NCBI GenBank assembly: GCA_947471745.1
Contig: CANJKZ010000540.1
Location: forward strand, 62,001-126,000
Origin: Closterium sp. Naga37s-1
Taxonomy: Eukaryota > Streptophyta > Zygnematophyceae > Desmidiales > Closteriaceae
DNA: 64,000 bases
Direction: 5' to 3'
Part shown: positions 32,401-42,649 of the stretch, in pieces
How the letters are laid out: the number at the start of each line of letters is the position of its first letter
Numbering within the stretch: position 1 is the stretch's first letter
The notes under the pieces: model-generated
What the model was told of the DNA's origin: nothing
Seen by the model: the letters and a program-made list of their open reading frames with translations, nothing else
Database searches by the model: none
Program-made: the position numbers and the translations under genes

Positions 32401-32970
32401 GCCCCGTTCTGCCCGTTTTAGGGTTTGGGGGTGGCGGGTATGGGGGTGACGGGTGTGTGCGCCGTCCCCTGCCCCTCCTCCTCCTTCGTCTCCCACTGCT
32501 GCAGCTGTCGCTGAGGGGGGTGGGTGTGTGGGAGCTGAGGGAGTGGTGCTAGGGGGGTGACGTGGGAGTGGAGCTAGGGGTACAGCAAGGGGTGTGTGAA
32601 AGGGGGGTGGGACAGTTGGGGGAGGTTGAGCGGAGGCTGCCATCTTGTCGTCCGCAGCACCTGTAGTCCGGGGCGCTGCTCCGGTAGCCCAGAGAGCCTG
32701 CTGCGCCTGTCGCCCGTGGGTCCGTTGCTCCTGCCGCTCCTCGTAGCCGCCGAGCCAGTTACTCCAGTAGTCCGGGGCGCTGTCCCGGTAGCCACTGTGC
32801 CAGCCGCTCCTGTCGCCCGTGTGTCTGCAGCTTCAGCCGTCGCCTCCTATCTTCTCGCCCCCACAGTCTCTCCTCCTCCTCACTTGCCCTCTGTGATAGC
32901 CTCTAGCTTTGCTTATCATTGTGAACCTGCTCTATGACTGCTTGCTGTGCTGATTATACCCCACTTTGAC

Positions 32971-32980
32971 TATGGGGGTG
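32971..32980 (+). other. E5 polypurine tract
   Basis: TATGGGGGTG, preceded by CCCCACTTTGAC, almost the same as CCCCCACTTTGCC upstream of the tract in E2-E4. Confidence 0.8.
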
Positions 32981-33158
32981 TGTCAGAATATTATGCTTGT
33001 CTAGTCTGTAGTGGGGTACTCAATAGTGAGTATAACCCTTGTGGGCTTGCTATTTGTATCCCTCTCCTTTCTAGTTCAAACCCTCTTTTGCCTATCTTTC
33101 TCTTGCCTAGCTAGGTAAACCCTAGCTATGGCTCCTCGTTATGCCTACTATTCTGACA
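32981..33158 (+). repeat. E5 3' LTR, 178 bp
   Basis: 177/178 identical to the 5' LTR; followed by AATTT. Confidence 0.97.
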
Positions 33159-33163
33159 AATTT

Positions 33164-34111
33164 GACTGCTGTCACTGTTTTAGCTTGACCGACAGGACAA
33201 AACTGTACATCTATCACTGATCAAGGCTGTCAGCTCAAATCTCGCCTAGACAGAATCAAAGTGGGTCCTCGCTACAACTCTGATGGATCAGAGTCCACTT
33301 TGTAAAAAAGGTTGAAATATCAGACAAGGCCTATTTTTTGTTTTTGCTAAATATTCAGAGTTGACAAAAAAAAAAAAGGCCGAACTTTCAGAGTTCACTC
33401 GAAAAAAAAGGCTGAAATATCAGAGTTTTTTAGGGAAATCGGAGAAAATTTTCTGACTTCAGGGGGCCTGCAAGGTGCACATTTTCTGTACAATATTAAC
33501 GCCAGGCCCCTAGATTCGTTTGGGGGCACTCTGATCGCTCAGAGTGCACCCCTCCTGGTACTCTGGCTGTCAGAGTTGGCTGCAATTTTTAGTCTGAAAG
33601 TTCAGAGTGCACAAATATTTCTACGCTGATCTTACAGACTAACACCCAAAATTTACTCTGATATCAAGGCACCAACAAAATTTACGTATCTGCATCAGAG
33701 TCTGACAGAGATTCTACAGGAGCACGCTGTACTACTACCTGCTGCACAGCCGCGATTGGTTGGAATTGGTACTGATTACAGCAATTCTGTACCAACGCGA
33801 CTGTGCGGTGCCGCGCTCGGTAAACTTTGGGTTCCCGCCCATGATTGACAACGTTAGTGCTACACGCCGCCAGGCTGGCGGAAACCCCCTGTTTTACCGG
33901 TTTCAGAGTGCACCCCCGATACAAGCCTGAGGCTCAGCCTACACTCCTAAAAGTAGTCTGAAATTTCAGACAACTCATACAAAAAAACTCTGAAAAATCA
34001 GACAGGGTACATAAAAAAAAAATTCTTGGAGTTCAGACTAGGTACCAAAAAAAAGTCTGAACGGACTCTGATTCAGACTAAAAAGTCTGATATCTAGGGC
34101 CCTGATTAACG
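33164..34111. repeat. AT-rich region packed with TCAGA/TCTGA motifs
   Basis: I count about 25 occurrences of TCAGA or its complement TCTGA between 33280 and 34100. Many are in the contexts CAGAGTGCAC, GTCTGAA or AAAAAGGCTGAAATATCAGA. They are dispersed rather than tandem and occur in both orientations, often as close inverted pairs. No coding sequence is visible. Confidence 0.75.
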
Positions 34112-34279
34112 CGCTACTTGTTTAAGAAGATAAGAGTACATGAAGAAGGCCAACGTGCCATCAAAAGTTTGAATATTGAGGAAATCCAGAACCAAGGCAT
34201 TGCCATTTTTGATTGAAAAGAGGGATTGGATGAAGAAGCATTTCTTGAAATGAACTCTAGATTTATGAGATTAAGATAA
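34112..34279 (+). pseudogene. Short coding-like relic, unknown family
   Basis: One frame reads as a plausible charged helical peptide (RYLFKKIRVHEEGQRAIKS, then NIEEIQNQGIAIFD), broken by TGA, then KEGLDEEAFLEMNSRFM up to tandem TAA TAG at 34277-34282. Composition differs from the GC-rich surroundings. I do not recognise the family. It could be a gene fragment or chance. Confidence 0.25.
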
Positions 34280-34516
34280 TAGGAGATTATGTTGTAGCTA
34301 AAACTGGAATTCCATACACTGAGGAAACTCGGAGATTCCACTGCAGCCAATTCACGAAAGACCCTCCGCCAATGCCCCTGTTTGCTTGTGCTGGTTCTTG
34401 GGAAGGTCCGTCATTTTCCCGAATGTCAGTCGCGATGTTCCTTCAGACGAATTTAGGAGGCGCGTAGTGGAGCAGCAAGCAAGGGAGTTAGCGGCTGGGA
34501 GTGAAAAGCGTCAACC
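34280..34516 (+). promoter_or_regulatory. Upstream region and 5' UTR of VPS13
   Basis: It lies between the last relic and the VPS13 ATG. I see no clear TATA box. The ATG context is CGTCAACCATGTTT. The transcription start cannot be placed. Confidence 0.35.
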
Positions 34517-37500
34517 ATGTTTGAGGCTCACGTAAGTCCACCGTTTATTGGCCTGAGTTTCTTGGCTTAGTGAGGTCGGCCTTCACGTGACGCCAACCTG
34601 GCTAGCTTCTTGGGCCAACGAGACATCAGGAGGGCTTGATGGCTGCGGGTTGCGTAATTCGACTGTTTGGATTCTACTGTCGATATTAAGTGTCTCAAAT
34701 CCAGTTAGCAGAGTTCCAAGTTGACTCGACTTGGCCACGATCGAGTTTCACGTGACGCCAACCATGCATATCATCGCGCGGTGTCAACAAGTCCTTTGAT
34801 GCGTGGTTGAGTTTATTTGCAGGTGCTGGGCCTGCTGCGCAAGTATCTGGGCGAGTATGTCCGCAACATCCCAGACGAGGCCCTCAAGATCAGCGTCTGG
34901 CAAGGTCAGACACCCCGCATCCTCCCCCTCCCGCTCCCCCTCTCTCATCCCCTTTCATACACTGTCATGCCAAATGGTTCTCTGCCGTTTTCTGTGCTTC
35001 AGCGTTATTGGTGATGCGTATTCCTGTGCATAGCTGTGCCTCTTCATCTTTCTCTGCCTGCTAGTTGCCATGCCTCTTTATCTTCTCGTGCCGGCTCACG
35101 TTCCTGTGCCTCTTCATGTTGCTGCGCGCGTCAATCTGGTGCCGGGGATGCGTGTGGCGGGCCATGCGCGCATGCCCACCAGGCGACGTGGTGCTGCGGG
35201 ACCTGCAGCTGAAGGAGGAGGCGCTCAACCGCCTGCGCCTGCCCATCGCCGTCAAGGCCGGCTTCATCGGATCCGTCAACCTCAAGGTCTCCTCTCCGCT
35301 CCCCCTCCCGCACACCCCCCTGCGCGCACTCACGCTGCTCCTGTCTTTGCGTTTCGCCCCCTTTTTTTTTCGGACTTCCTGAATTGGTCTGATTGACCCT
35401 ATCCTCTCCTGTCGCGTCCTTGCCGGTCGTCACCTTATCTCAGAGATGGGCTGGCAGCATCGCTGGGCCGTTGCTGACCTGTCACGACGTGCCATGATGG
35501 TCGCATAACGAGCACATCAAGTGCCGTAATGTGCCTGAATGTGCTGAAATGGTCTCTTAATGCCTACATCATGTGCTGTGCCATGATGGGTCATAATGTG
35601 CCATGATGGGTAACTTGCATGATGGTTCACAATGTGCCATGATGTACCGTAATGCGCGTTAATGTGCCGTAATGGTCGCATAATGGGCAAATGATGTGCC
35701 GTAATGTGTTATATTGTGCAATTAGGTGCCATATTGTGCTGAAATGTGCCGTAATGGGCGGCAATGTTTGCATAACATGCTCCTGTTGTGCCATAATTTG
35801 TTGTAATGTGCGGTAGTGTGCTGTGCTGTTAATGTGCCATCATGTGTCGCAATGGTCACTCAATGCGCAGATGGTGTGCTGTAATGTACCACGCTGTGTT
35901 GTAATGTGCCATAATGTGCCATAATGTGCCATAATGTGCCATAATGTGCCGGAATGTGCCGGAATGGTTGCATATTGCACACATGGTGGTACGTAATGTG
36001 CCATTGTATCATAATATGCCATATTGTGCACACAATGTCTGATAGTGTTTCTTTGTATGGGCTGTGTGTGCCTGAAATACTTCTCGAGAGCTGTTCTGCA
36101 GCACTGTGACAATGCTCCGCAATGGTGTGAAGAATGTCGTCCAAGGCTCTGGAACTGTGGTGTGATATGGTGGTTCACATCACACTGTACCATGATATGC
36201 CCTGACTTGCCTGCACTGTGAAGGGCCATGCTCTGCCATCCATGACCGTGGTGCTGTGGTGTGCCATGCGGTGCGGTGCTTTGCGGTGCGGTGCCATGCG
36301 GTGCAGGTGCCATGGAGTCGCCTGGGAGTGGAGCCGGTGGTGCTGCTGCTGGACCGAGTCTTCATCCTCGCCCACCCCTCCTCCGCCCCCGCCTCCGCCT
36401 CTCATCAGGTTCCGTTCCACCCCTTCCCCCCTGCCCCCACCTCCTTCCCACCATGCCTCCTAACCGTGTTCCCACCTTCCTTCTCCCCCTTTGATACTCT
36501 ATCGCTTGTCTTCTCGCTTTCTTGCTTATGCCTCTTGTCCCACACATATATCCACAAGCCCACTCTTTGTTTCTGCTTGGGTTTAGGGTTTCTGCTTGGG
36601 CTTATTGTTTCTGCTTGCCTATTGCATCTCCTATGCTCCAGTTGTCGCGCCTCTGTATCCAAGGGTTTGTTGCATTGCACTTGCCATCCGTCTCATACTG
36701 CTTACTTCTGCTGCTCTGGGGTGCCTGAGGAACGTTTTATGATTGTGGTGCAGTCAGCGGAGGAGGAGGAGCAGCAGCGCCTGGAAGCAAAGAGGCGCAG
36801 AATAGAGGTACGCCATGCCATGTGTCTCCAGTCCACTGCGCCTGGCCTCATGCTGCCGAGAATATGTCAACTCGATTCAGTGTGTGTGTCACTGGCACCT
36901 CCTGGTATGCATGCAATGATCATGTGCTGCCACGTGCATCTAACTGCCTCTCTTGTGCTCCCACGTGCAGGAGGCGGAGGTGGCAATGCTGGAAGCAAGG
37001 GAGCGACAGAAGGCAGGAGGCGACGGGCAGGTGGGGGATGATGAGAGCAGGTGAGAGGAGAGTGAGCAGTCGAGGGAGAGAAGAAGTGAGGCGAGATTAG
37101 TCATGTGAGGGCTGATACGTAGCCCCTGATTGTTCCGTCTTGCTTGTACCTGCTGTGAGATCCATACCGTTTGAGAGCAGGCAAGAATGTGCAGGAGTGG
37201 GGGGAGTGCAGGAGGAGTGGCAGTGCAGGAGGTTATGTGGCTGCCAGTGCGTTGCTTAGCTGGTTTGCAATACTGTTCCAACTCTTGATAGTTTTCTTTT
37301 CTGAAATTCCTTCCAACGCATGTGGTGTGGAATGAATGGTGCTGCTTCACTGCGTGGATGGCATGCTGCCATTGCATTGCATGGCATGGCGTACATGCAT
37401 GCGGGGTGGTGGCAGGCGGGCAGTGGGGCATCATGGATATCATCACTGATCGCCACCATAGTGGGCAACATCAAGATCTCATTCACCAACGTGCACATCC

Positions 37501-39412
37501 GATACGAGGACCCCGGCAGGTCTGCTCCTGCTACACCCACACCAGCTCGCACACACCACAGCAGCAGCATGACGCCTCTCTGAATCATTGCCTGCTTGTC
37601 GTCCTTGGCTAATCATACCAGCTATTATCCCCACGTTCTTCATTTCTCATGCGCTCCTTCCTGCTCCCCTCCCGTCCCTGCACGCTACCACAGCCTGTCG
37701 GGCCGCCCGTTCTGCACGGGGGTGACACTGGCGCGGCTGGCAGCGGTGACCACGGATGAGAACTGGGTGGAGACATTCGTCACCAGCGGGGCGCTTGACA
37801 GCCTTTACAAGGTCCGTTCCCATGCTCTCTCTGCTCTGCTGTCCCATGCGCAATCTTCTCTGCTGCCCCATGCTCCCTCTTCTCTGCTGCCCCATGCCCC
37901 CCCTATGCGTGATGGCATCCTATACACTCCGTCCGTGCCCCTCCTTCCAGGCGGTGCATTTGGAGCGGCTGGCAGTGTATCACGACAGCAACAGCGGGCC
38001 GTGGGACCCACACACCGCGTGGGATGCCATGCAAGGCGCGCAGTGGAGCGAGGTATGCCCGCCCGCCTTCCCTCCCCCTTACCTGCACATGTCCTTGGTA
38101 AGGGTCTGCGGGACTAGTGAGCTCCTTTCAGTGCTCAACGGCCCTGAGAGTCCGCCCTCTTCCATGTGCTGCTGTGCTGTGCGTGCTGGTGCCTGCCTGC
38201 CCCCCCTGGCAGGTATTCGAGGCGGGCATTCATGAGGAGGCGCCACCCAGTGCAGGTGCTACTGACTGGGCGGCGAATCGGCAGTTTCTGCTGCACCCGG
38301 TGGACGGCAGGATGCGGTACGAGCGGCGCAGCAAGAAGGAGAGGCGGCGTGACGACGTGCCCTTCCAGACGGCCGCCCTGCAGCTGGGGCAGGTGGCGCT
38401 CACTCTCTCACAGGTCAGTGCAGCTGGGGCAGGTGGCGCTCACTCTCTCACAGGTCAGTGCAGCTGGGGCAGGTGGCGCTCACTCTCTCACAGGTCAGTG
38501 CAGTAACTTGCAGGGTCTAGACATCTGTGCACCCCTACACATGCACAGTGCACACCGCGTGCTCTTCTGCCTCCGTGTACCACCCCCTCTTCCTCCCCCT
38601 CCTCCTCCCTCCCTGTCCTCGAGTACAGACGCAGTATTCGGACGGGATGCGGTTCATGGAGGCGGCAGCGCTGTACCGTCGCCGTGTGGACGTGGCTCAC
38701 CTGCGCCCGCGCCTGCCCGTGCGCTCCCACGCCGCCCTCTGGTGGCGCTTTGCTGCGCGCGCCCTGCTGCAACAACACCACGCCCTCAGGTGCGCCCTGC
38801 TGCACGCCTGACTGCTGCCCGTGGCTGTGGCCTGCCATGTGCCATCCCAGTGCCAGGTGCTGCTGGTTTGCGTGCACTGACGAGTGTGCCATGCCGCACT
38901 GCATGCAGGCCCACGATGACATGGAAGGGCATCAAGGACAGCTGCACCATGAGGCGCCGCTACGTGGCGGCATACGCACAGGCGCTGCTGGACGCGTGGG
39001 CGTCGGGCGCTCCTGTGAAGCCGGGCGCGGTGGCGGACAGTGCTGAGATGCGCTCCATCGAGGCGCTCGTCAGCGTGGAGGTCGCCCTGCTCTGGCGGTG
39101 AGCTCTCAGCCAGAGGAGGAGGGGTTGGGAGAGTTGCTAGGGCAGAATAAACGAGGGAGAGTGAGTGGCAGAAGATGGCTGGTGTGTCAGGCCTGTGCGC
39201 ACCCCACATGTCATGCTGTGACTGCTGCCCTGTCACCTGCCGCTTCTTTGTCCCTCAATTGCCGTTCCCCTCTCTGCCCCCTGTGCCCTCTGCGTCTCTC
39301 CCGCTCCACACATGTGGCACAGCATGCTGGCGCACTCGCAGGCGGAGCGCAGCCGCCCCAAGGCACAGCGGCAGGCAGTGCAGCCCAAGGCCAAGGGGTG
39401 GTTCGCGTCCTG
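34517..39412 (+). CDS. VPS13: VPS13 exons 1-13: chorein N-terminus and first RBG repeats
   Basis: Exons: 34517-34531, 34823-34904, 35183-35286, 36307-36408, 36754-36807, 36971-37050, 37424-37519, 37694-37811, 37951-38052, 38213-38413, 38629-38789, 38909-39097, 39323-39412. Exon 1 codes only MFEAH before GTAAGT. Exon 2 gives LLRKYLGEYV and ISVWQG, exon 3 GDVVLRDLQLKEEAL, the signature of the Chorein_N domain that caps the lipid-transfer rod. VPWSRLGVEPV and VHIRYEDP, both conserved in the family, follow. Codons 1 to about 465. Exon 5 and 6 limits are the least certain because that acidic linker is poorly conserved. Confidence 0.88.
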
Positions 39413-42400
39413 GTGAGACGGGGGGAGGTCACATGCGGGGATTCCACGAGTGCTGGGGCGCTGTGCCGTGCTGCCACTCCTTGCTGCTGCCTTCTTGCTG
39501 CTTGCTGCGTGCTGCCTGTGACAACGGGAGAGAGGGAGATCTAGAGCCTTGCTTGCTTCCCTAAACCCTGTCCGCGGCCAAATCCACATCTCATCCTTGC
39601 TGTCCGTGTGCCAACCCAATCCACATCTCATCCTTGCTGTCCGTGTGCCAACCCAATCCACATCTCATCCTTGCTGTCCGTGTGCCAACCCAATCCACAT
39701 CTCATCCTTGCTGTCCGTGTGCCAACCCAATCCACATCTCATCCTTGCTGTCCGTGTGCCAACCCAATCCACATCTCATCCTTGCTGTCCGTGTGCCAAC
39801 CCAATCCACATCTCATCCTTGCTGTCCGTGTGCCAACCCAATCCACATCTCATCCTTGCTGTCCGTGTGCCAACCCAATCCACATCTCATCCTTGCTGTC
39901 CGTGTGCCAACCCAATCCACATCTCATCCTTGCTGTCCGTGTGCCAACCCAATCCACATCTCATCCTTGCTGTCCGTGTGCCAACCCAATCCACATCTCA
40001 TCCTTGCTGTCCGTGTGCCAACCCAATCCACATCTCATCCTTGCTGTCCGTGTGCCAACCCAATCCACATCTCATCCTTGCTGTCCGTGTGCCAACCCAA
40101 TCCACATCTCATCCTTGCTGTCCGTGTGCCAACCCAATCCACATCTCATCCTTGCTGTCCGTGTGCCAACCCAATCCACATCTCATCCTTGCTGTCCGTG
40201 TGCCAACCCAATCCACATCTCATCCTTGCTGTCCGTGTGCCAACCCAATCCACATCTCATCCTTGCTGTCCGTGTGCCAACCCAATCCACATCTCATCCT
40301 TGCTGTCCGTGTGCCAACCCAATCCACATCTCATCCTTGCTGTCCGTGTGCCAACCCAATCCACATCTCATCCTTGCTGTCCGTGTGCCAACCCAATCCA
40401 CATCTCATCCTTGCTGTCCGTGTGCCAACCCAATCCACATCTCATCCTTGCTGTCCGTGTGCCAACCCAATCCACATCTCATCCTTGCTGTCCGTGTGCC
40501 AACCCAATCCACATCTCATCCTTGCTGTCCGTGTGCCAACCCAATCCACATCTCATCCTTGCTGTCCGTGTGCCAACCCAATCCACATCTCATCCTTGCT
40601 GTCCGTGTGCCAACCCAATCCACATCTCATCCTTGCTGTCCGTGTGCCAACCCAATCCACATCTCATCCTTGCTGTCCGTGTGCCAACCCAATCCACATC
40701 TCATCCTTGCTGTCCGTGTGCCAACCCAATCCACATCTCATCCTTGCTGTCCGTGTGCCAACCCAATCCACATCTCATCCTTGCTGTCCGTGTGCCAACC
40801 CAATCCACATCTCATCCTTGCTGTCCGTGTGCCAACCCAATCCACATCTCATCCTTGCTGTCCGTGTGCCAACCCAATCCACATCTCATCCTTGCTGTCC
40901 GTGTGCCAACCCAATCCACATCTCATCCTTGCTGTCCGTGTGCCAACCCAATCCACATCTCATCCTTGCTGTCCGTGTGCCAACCCAATCCACATCTCAT
41001 CCTTGCTGTCCGTGTGCCAACCCAATCCACATCTCATCCTTGCTGTCCGTGTGCCAACCCAATCCACATCTCATCCTTGCTGTCCGTGTGCCAACCCAAT
41101 CCACATCTCATCCTTGCTGTCCGTGTGCCAACCCAATCCACATCTCATCCTTGCTGTCCGTGTGCCAACCCAATCCACATCTCATCCTTGCTGTCCGTGT
41201 GCCAACCCAATCCACATCTCATCCTTGCTGTCCGTGTGCCAACCCAATCCACATCTCATCCTTGCTGTCCGTGTGCCAACCCAATCCACATCTCATCCTT
41301 GCTGTCCGTGTGCCAACCCAATCCACATCTCATCCTTGCTGTCCGTGTGCCAACCCAATCCACATCTCATCCTTGCTGTCCGTGTGCCAACCCAATCCAC
41401 ATCTCATCCTTGCTGTCCGTGTGCCAACCCAATCCACATCTCATCCTTGCTGTCCGTGTGCCAACCCAATCCACATCTCATCCTTGCTGTCCGTGTGCCA
41501 ACCCAATCCACATCTCATCCTTGCTGTCCGTGTGCCAACCCAATCCACATCTCATCCTTGCTGTCCGTGTGCCAACCCAATCCACATCTCATCCTTGCTG
41601 TCCGTGTGCCAACCCAATCCACATCTCATCCTTGCTGTCCGTGTGCCAACCCAATCCACATCTCATCCTTGCTGTCCGTGTGCCAACCCAATCCACATCT
41701 CATCCTTGCTGTCCGTGTGCCAACCCAATCCACATCTCATCCTTGCTGTCCGTGTGCCAACCCAATCCACATCTCATCCTTGCTGTCCGTGTGCCAACCC
41801 AATCCACATCTCATCCTTGCTGTCCGTGTGCCAACCCAATCCACATCTCATCCTTGCTGTCCGTGTGCCAACCCAATCCACATCTCATCCTTGCTGTCCG
41901 TGTGCCAACCCAATCCACATCTCATCCTTGCTGTCCGTGTGCCAACCCAATCCACATCTCATCCTTGCTGTCCGTGTGCCAACCCAATCCACATCTCATC
42001 CTTGCTGTCCGTGTGCCAACCCAATTCACCTCTCATCCTGCCTCCCCATCGTGCTGCGTGTGCTGGGTGTACGGCAGGCGAGGGGCGTCCGTAGCGGAGG
42101 CAGGGGGTGGCGAGGGGGTGGAGGAGGAGGGGGGGGCGGGGGGGTTGAGTGCGGAGGAGTGGGAGAAGATAGAGGAGCTGGTGCGAGCGGGGGAGGAGGC
42201 GCAGTACGAGCCGGGGCAGGCGGCGGCGGGGGCGGTGCAGATGGCGGTGCAGGTGGGCATGGAGTGCTTCCGCGCGCGCCTGGTGGACGGGGGGGCGGGC
42301 GTGGACGTGGTGTGTGGGTCGTGCCACCACCTGCACGTGGCGCTGCGCCTCTACCCCCTCATGCTCAAGGCCGATGTCAGCCTGCGCCTCTACGACCTCT

Positions 42401-42609
42401 CCGTGCCTGAAGGCACTCTCATTGAGGTGCGATGAAGGCACCCTCATTGGAGTGTTTCGCGTTGCATGGGTGTTGATTCTGAAACCTACTGCTGCCATCA
42501 CGCATATTGCTTTCACTTGCACCATGTGCTGTGCACTCAGGAATCTCTCTCTTGCCCGTGGCTTGGCCTGCTGTGTGTGTGCGTGCTTGCGTGTGAGTGC
42601 CTGTGTGTT

Positions 42610-42649
<40 letters not shown>

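Larger units (their letters stand above)
31645..33158 (+). mobile_element. E5: non-autonomous LTR element, 1514 bp
   Basis: 178-bp LTRs at 31645-31822 and 32981-33158 differ at one base. The target-site duplication AATTT is at 31640-31644 and 33159-33163. The interior is 1158 bp and has no integrase, RT or RNase H. PBS TGGAATCAGAGC and polypurine tract TATGGGGGTG are the same as in E2 and E3, and the LTRs share TGTCAGAA...GTGGGGTA...TA(T/C)AACCC. It is therefore a small internally deleted or LARD-type passenger, probably mobilised by the E2-E4 family. Confidence 0.95.

Noticed and set aside
35840-36313. Minus-strand His/Thr-rich ORF
   Set aside because: Translation of the degenerate ATAATGTGCC intron repeat.
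39581-42022. CRISPR-like array
   Set aside because: Units are head-to-tail with no spacers, in a eukaryotic intron.
39549-42435. Three overlapping plus-strand ORFs of 830-950 codons
   Set aside because: They are the 37-bp intron minisatellite read in three phases; they contain the same 37-residue peptide and run into VPS13 exon 14.
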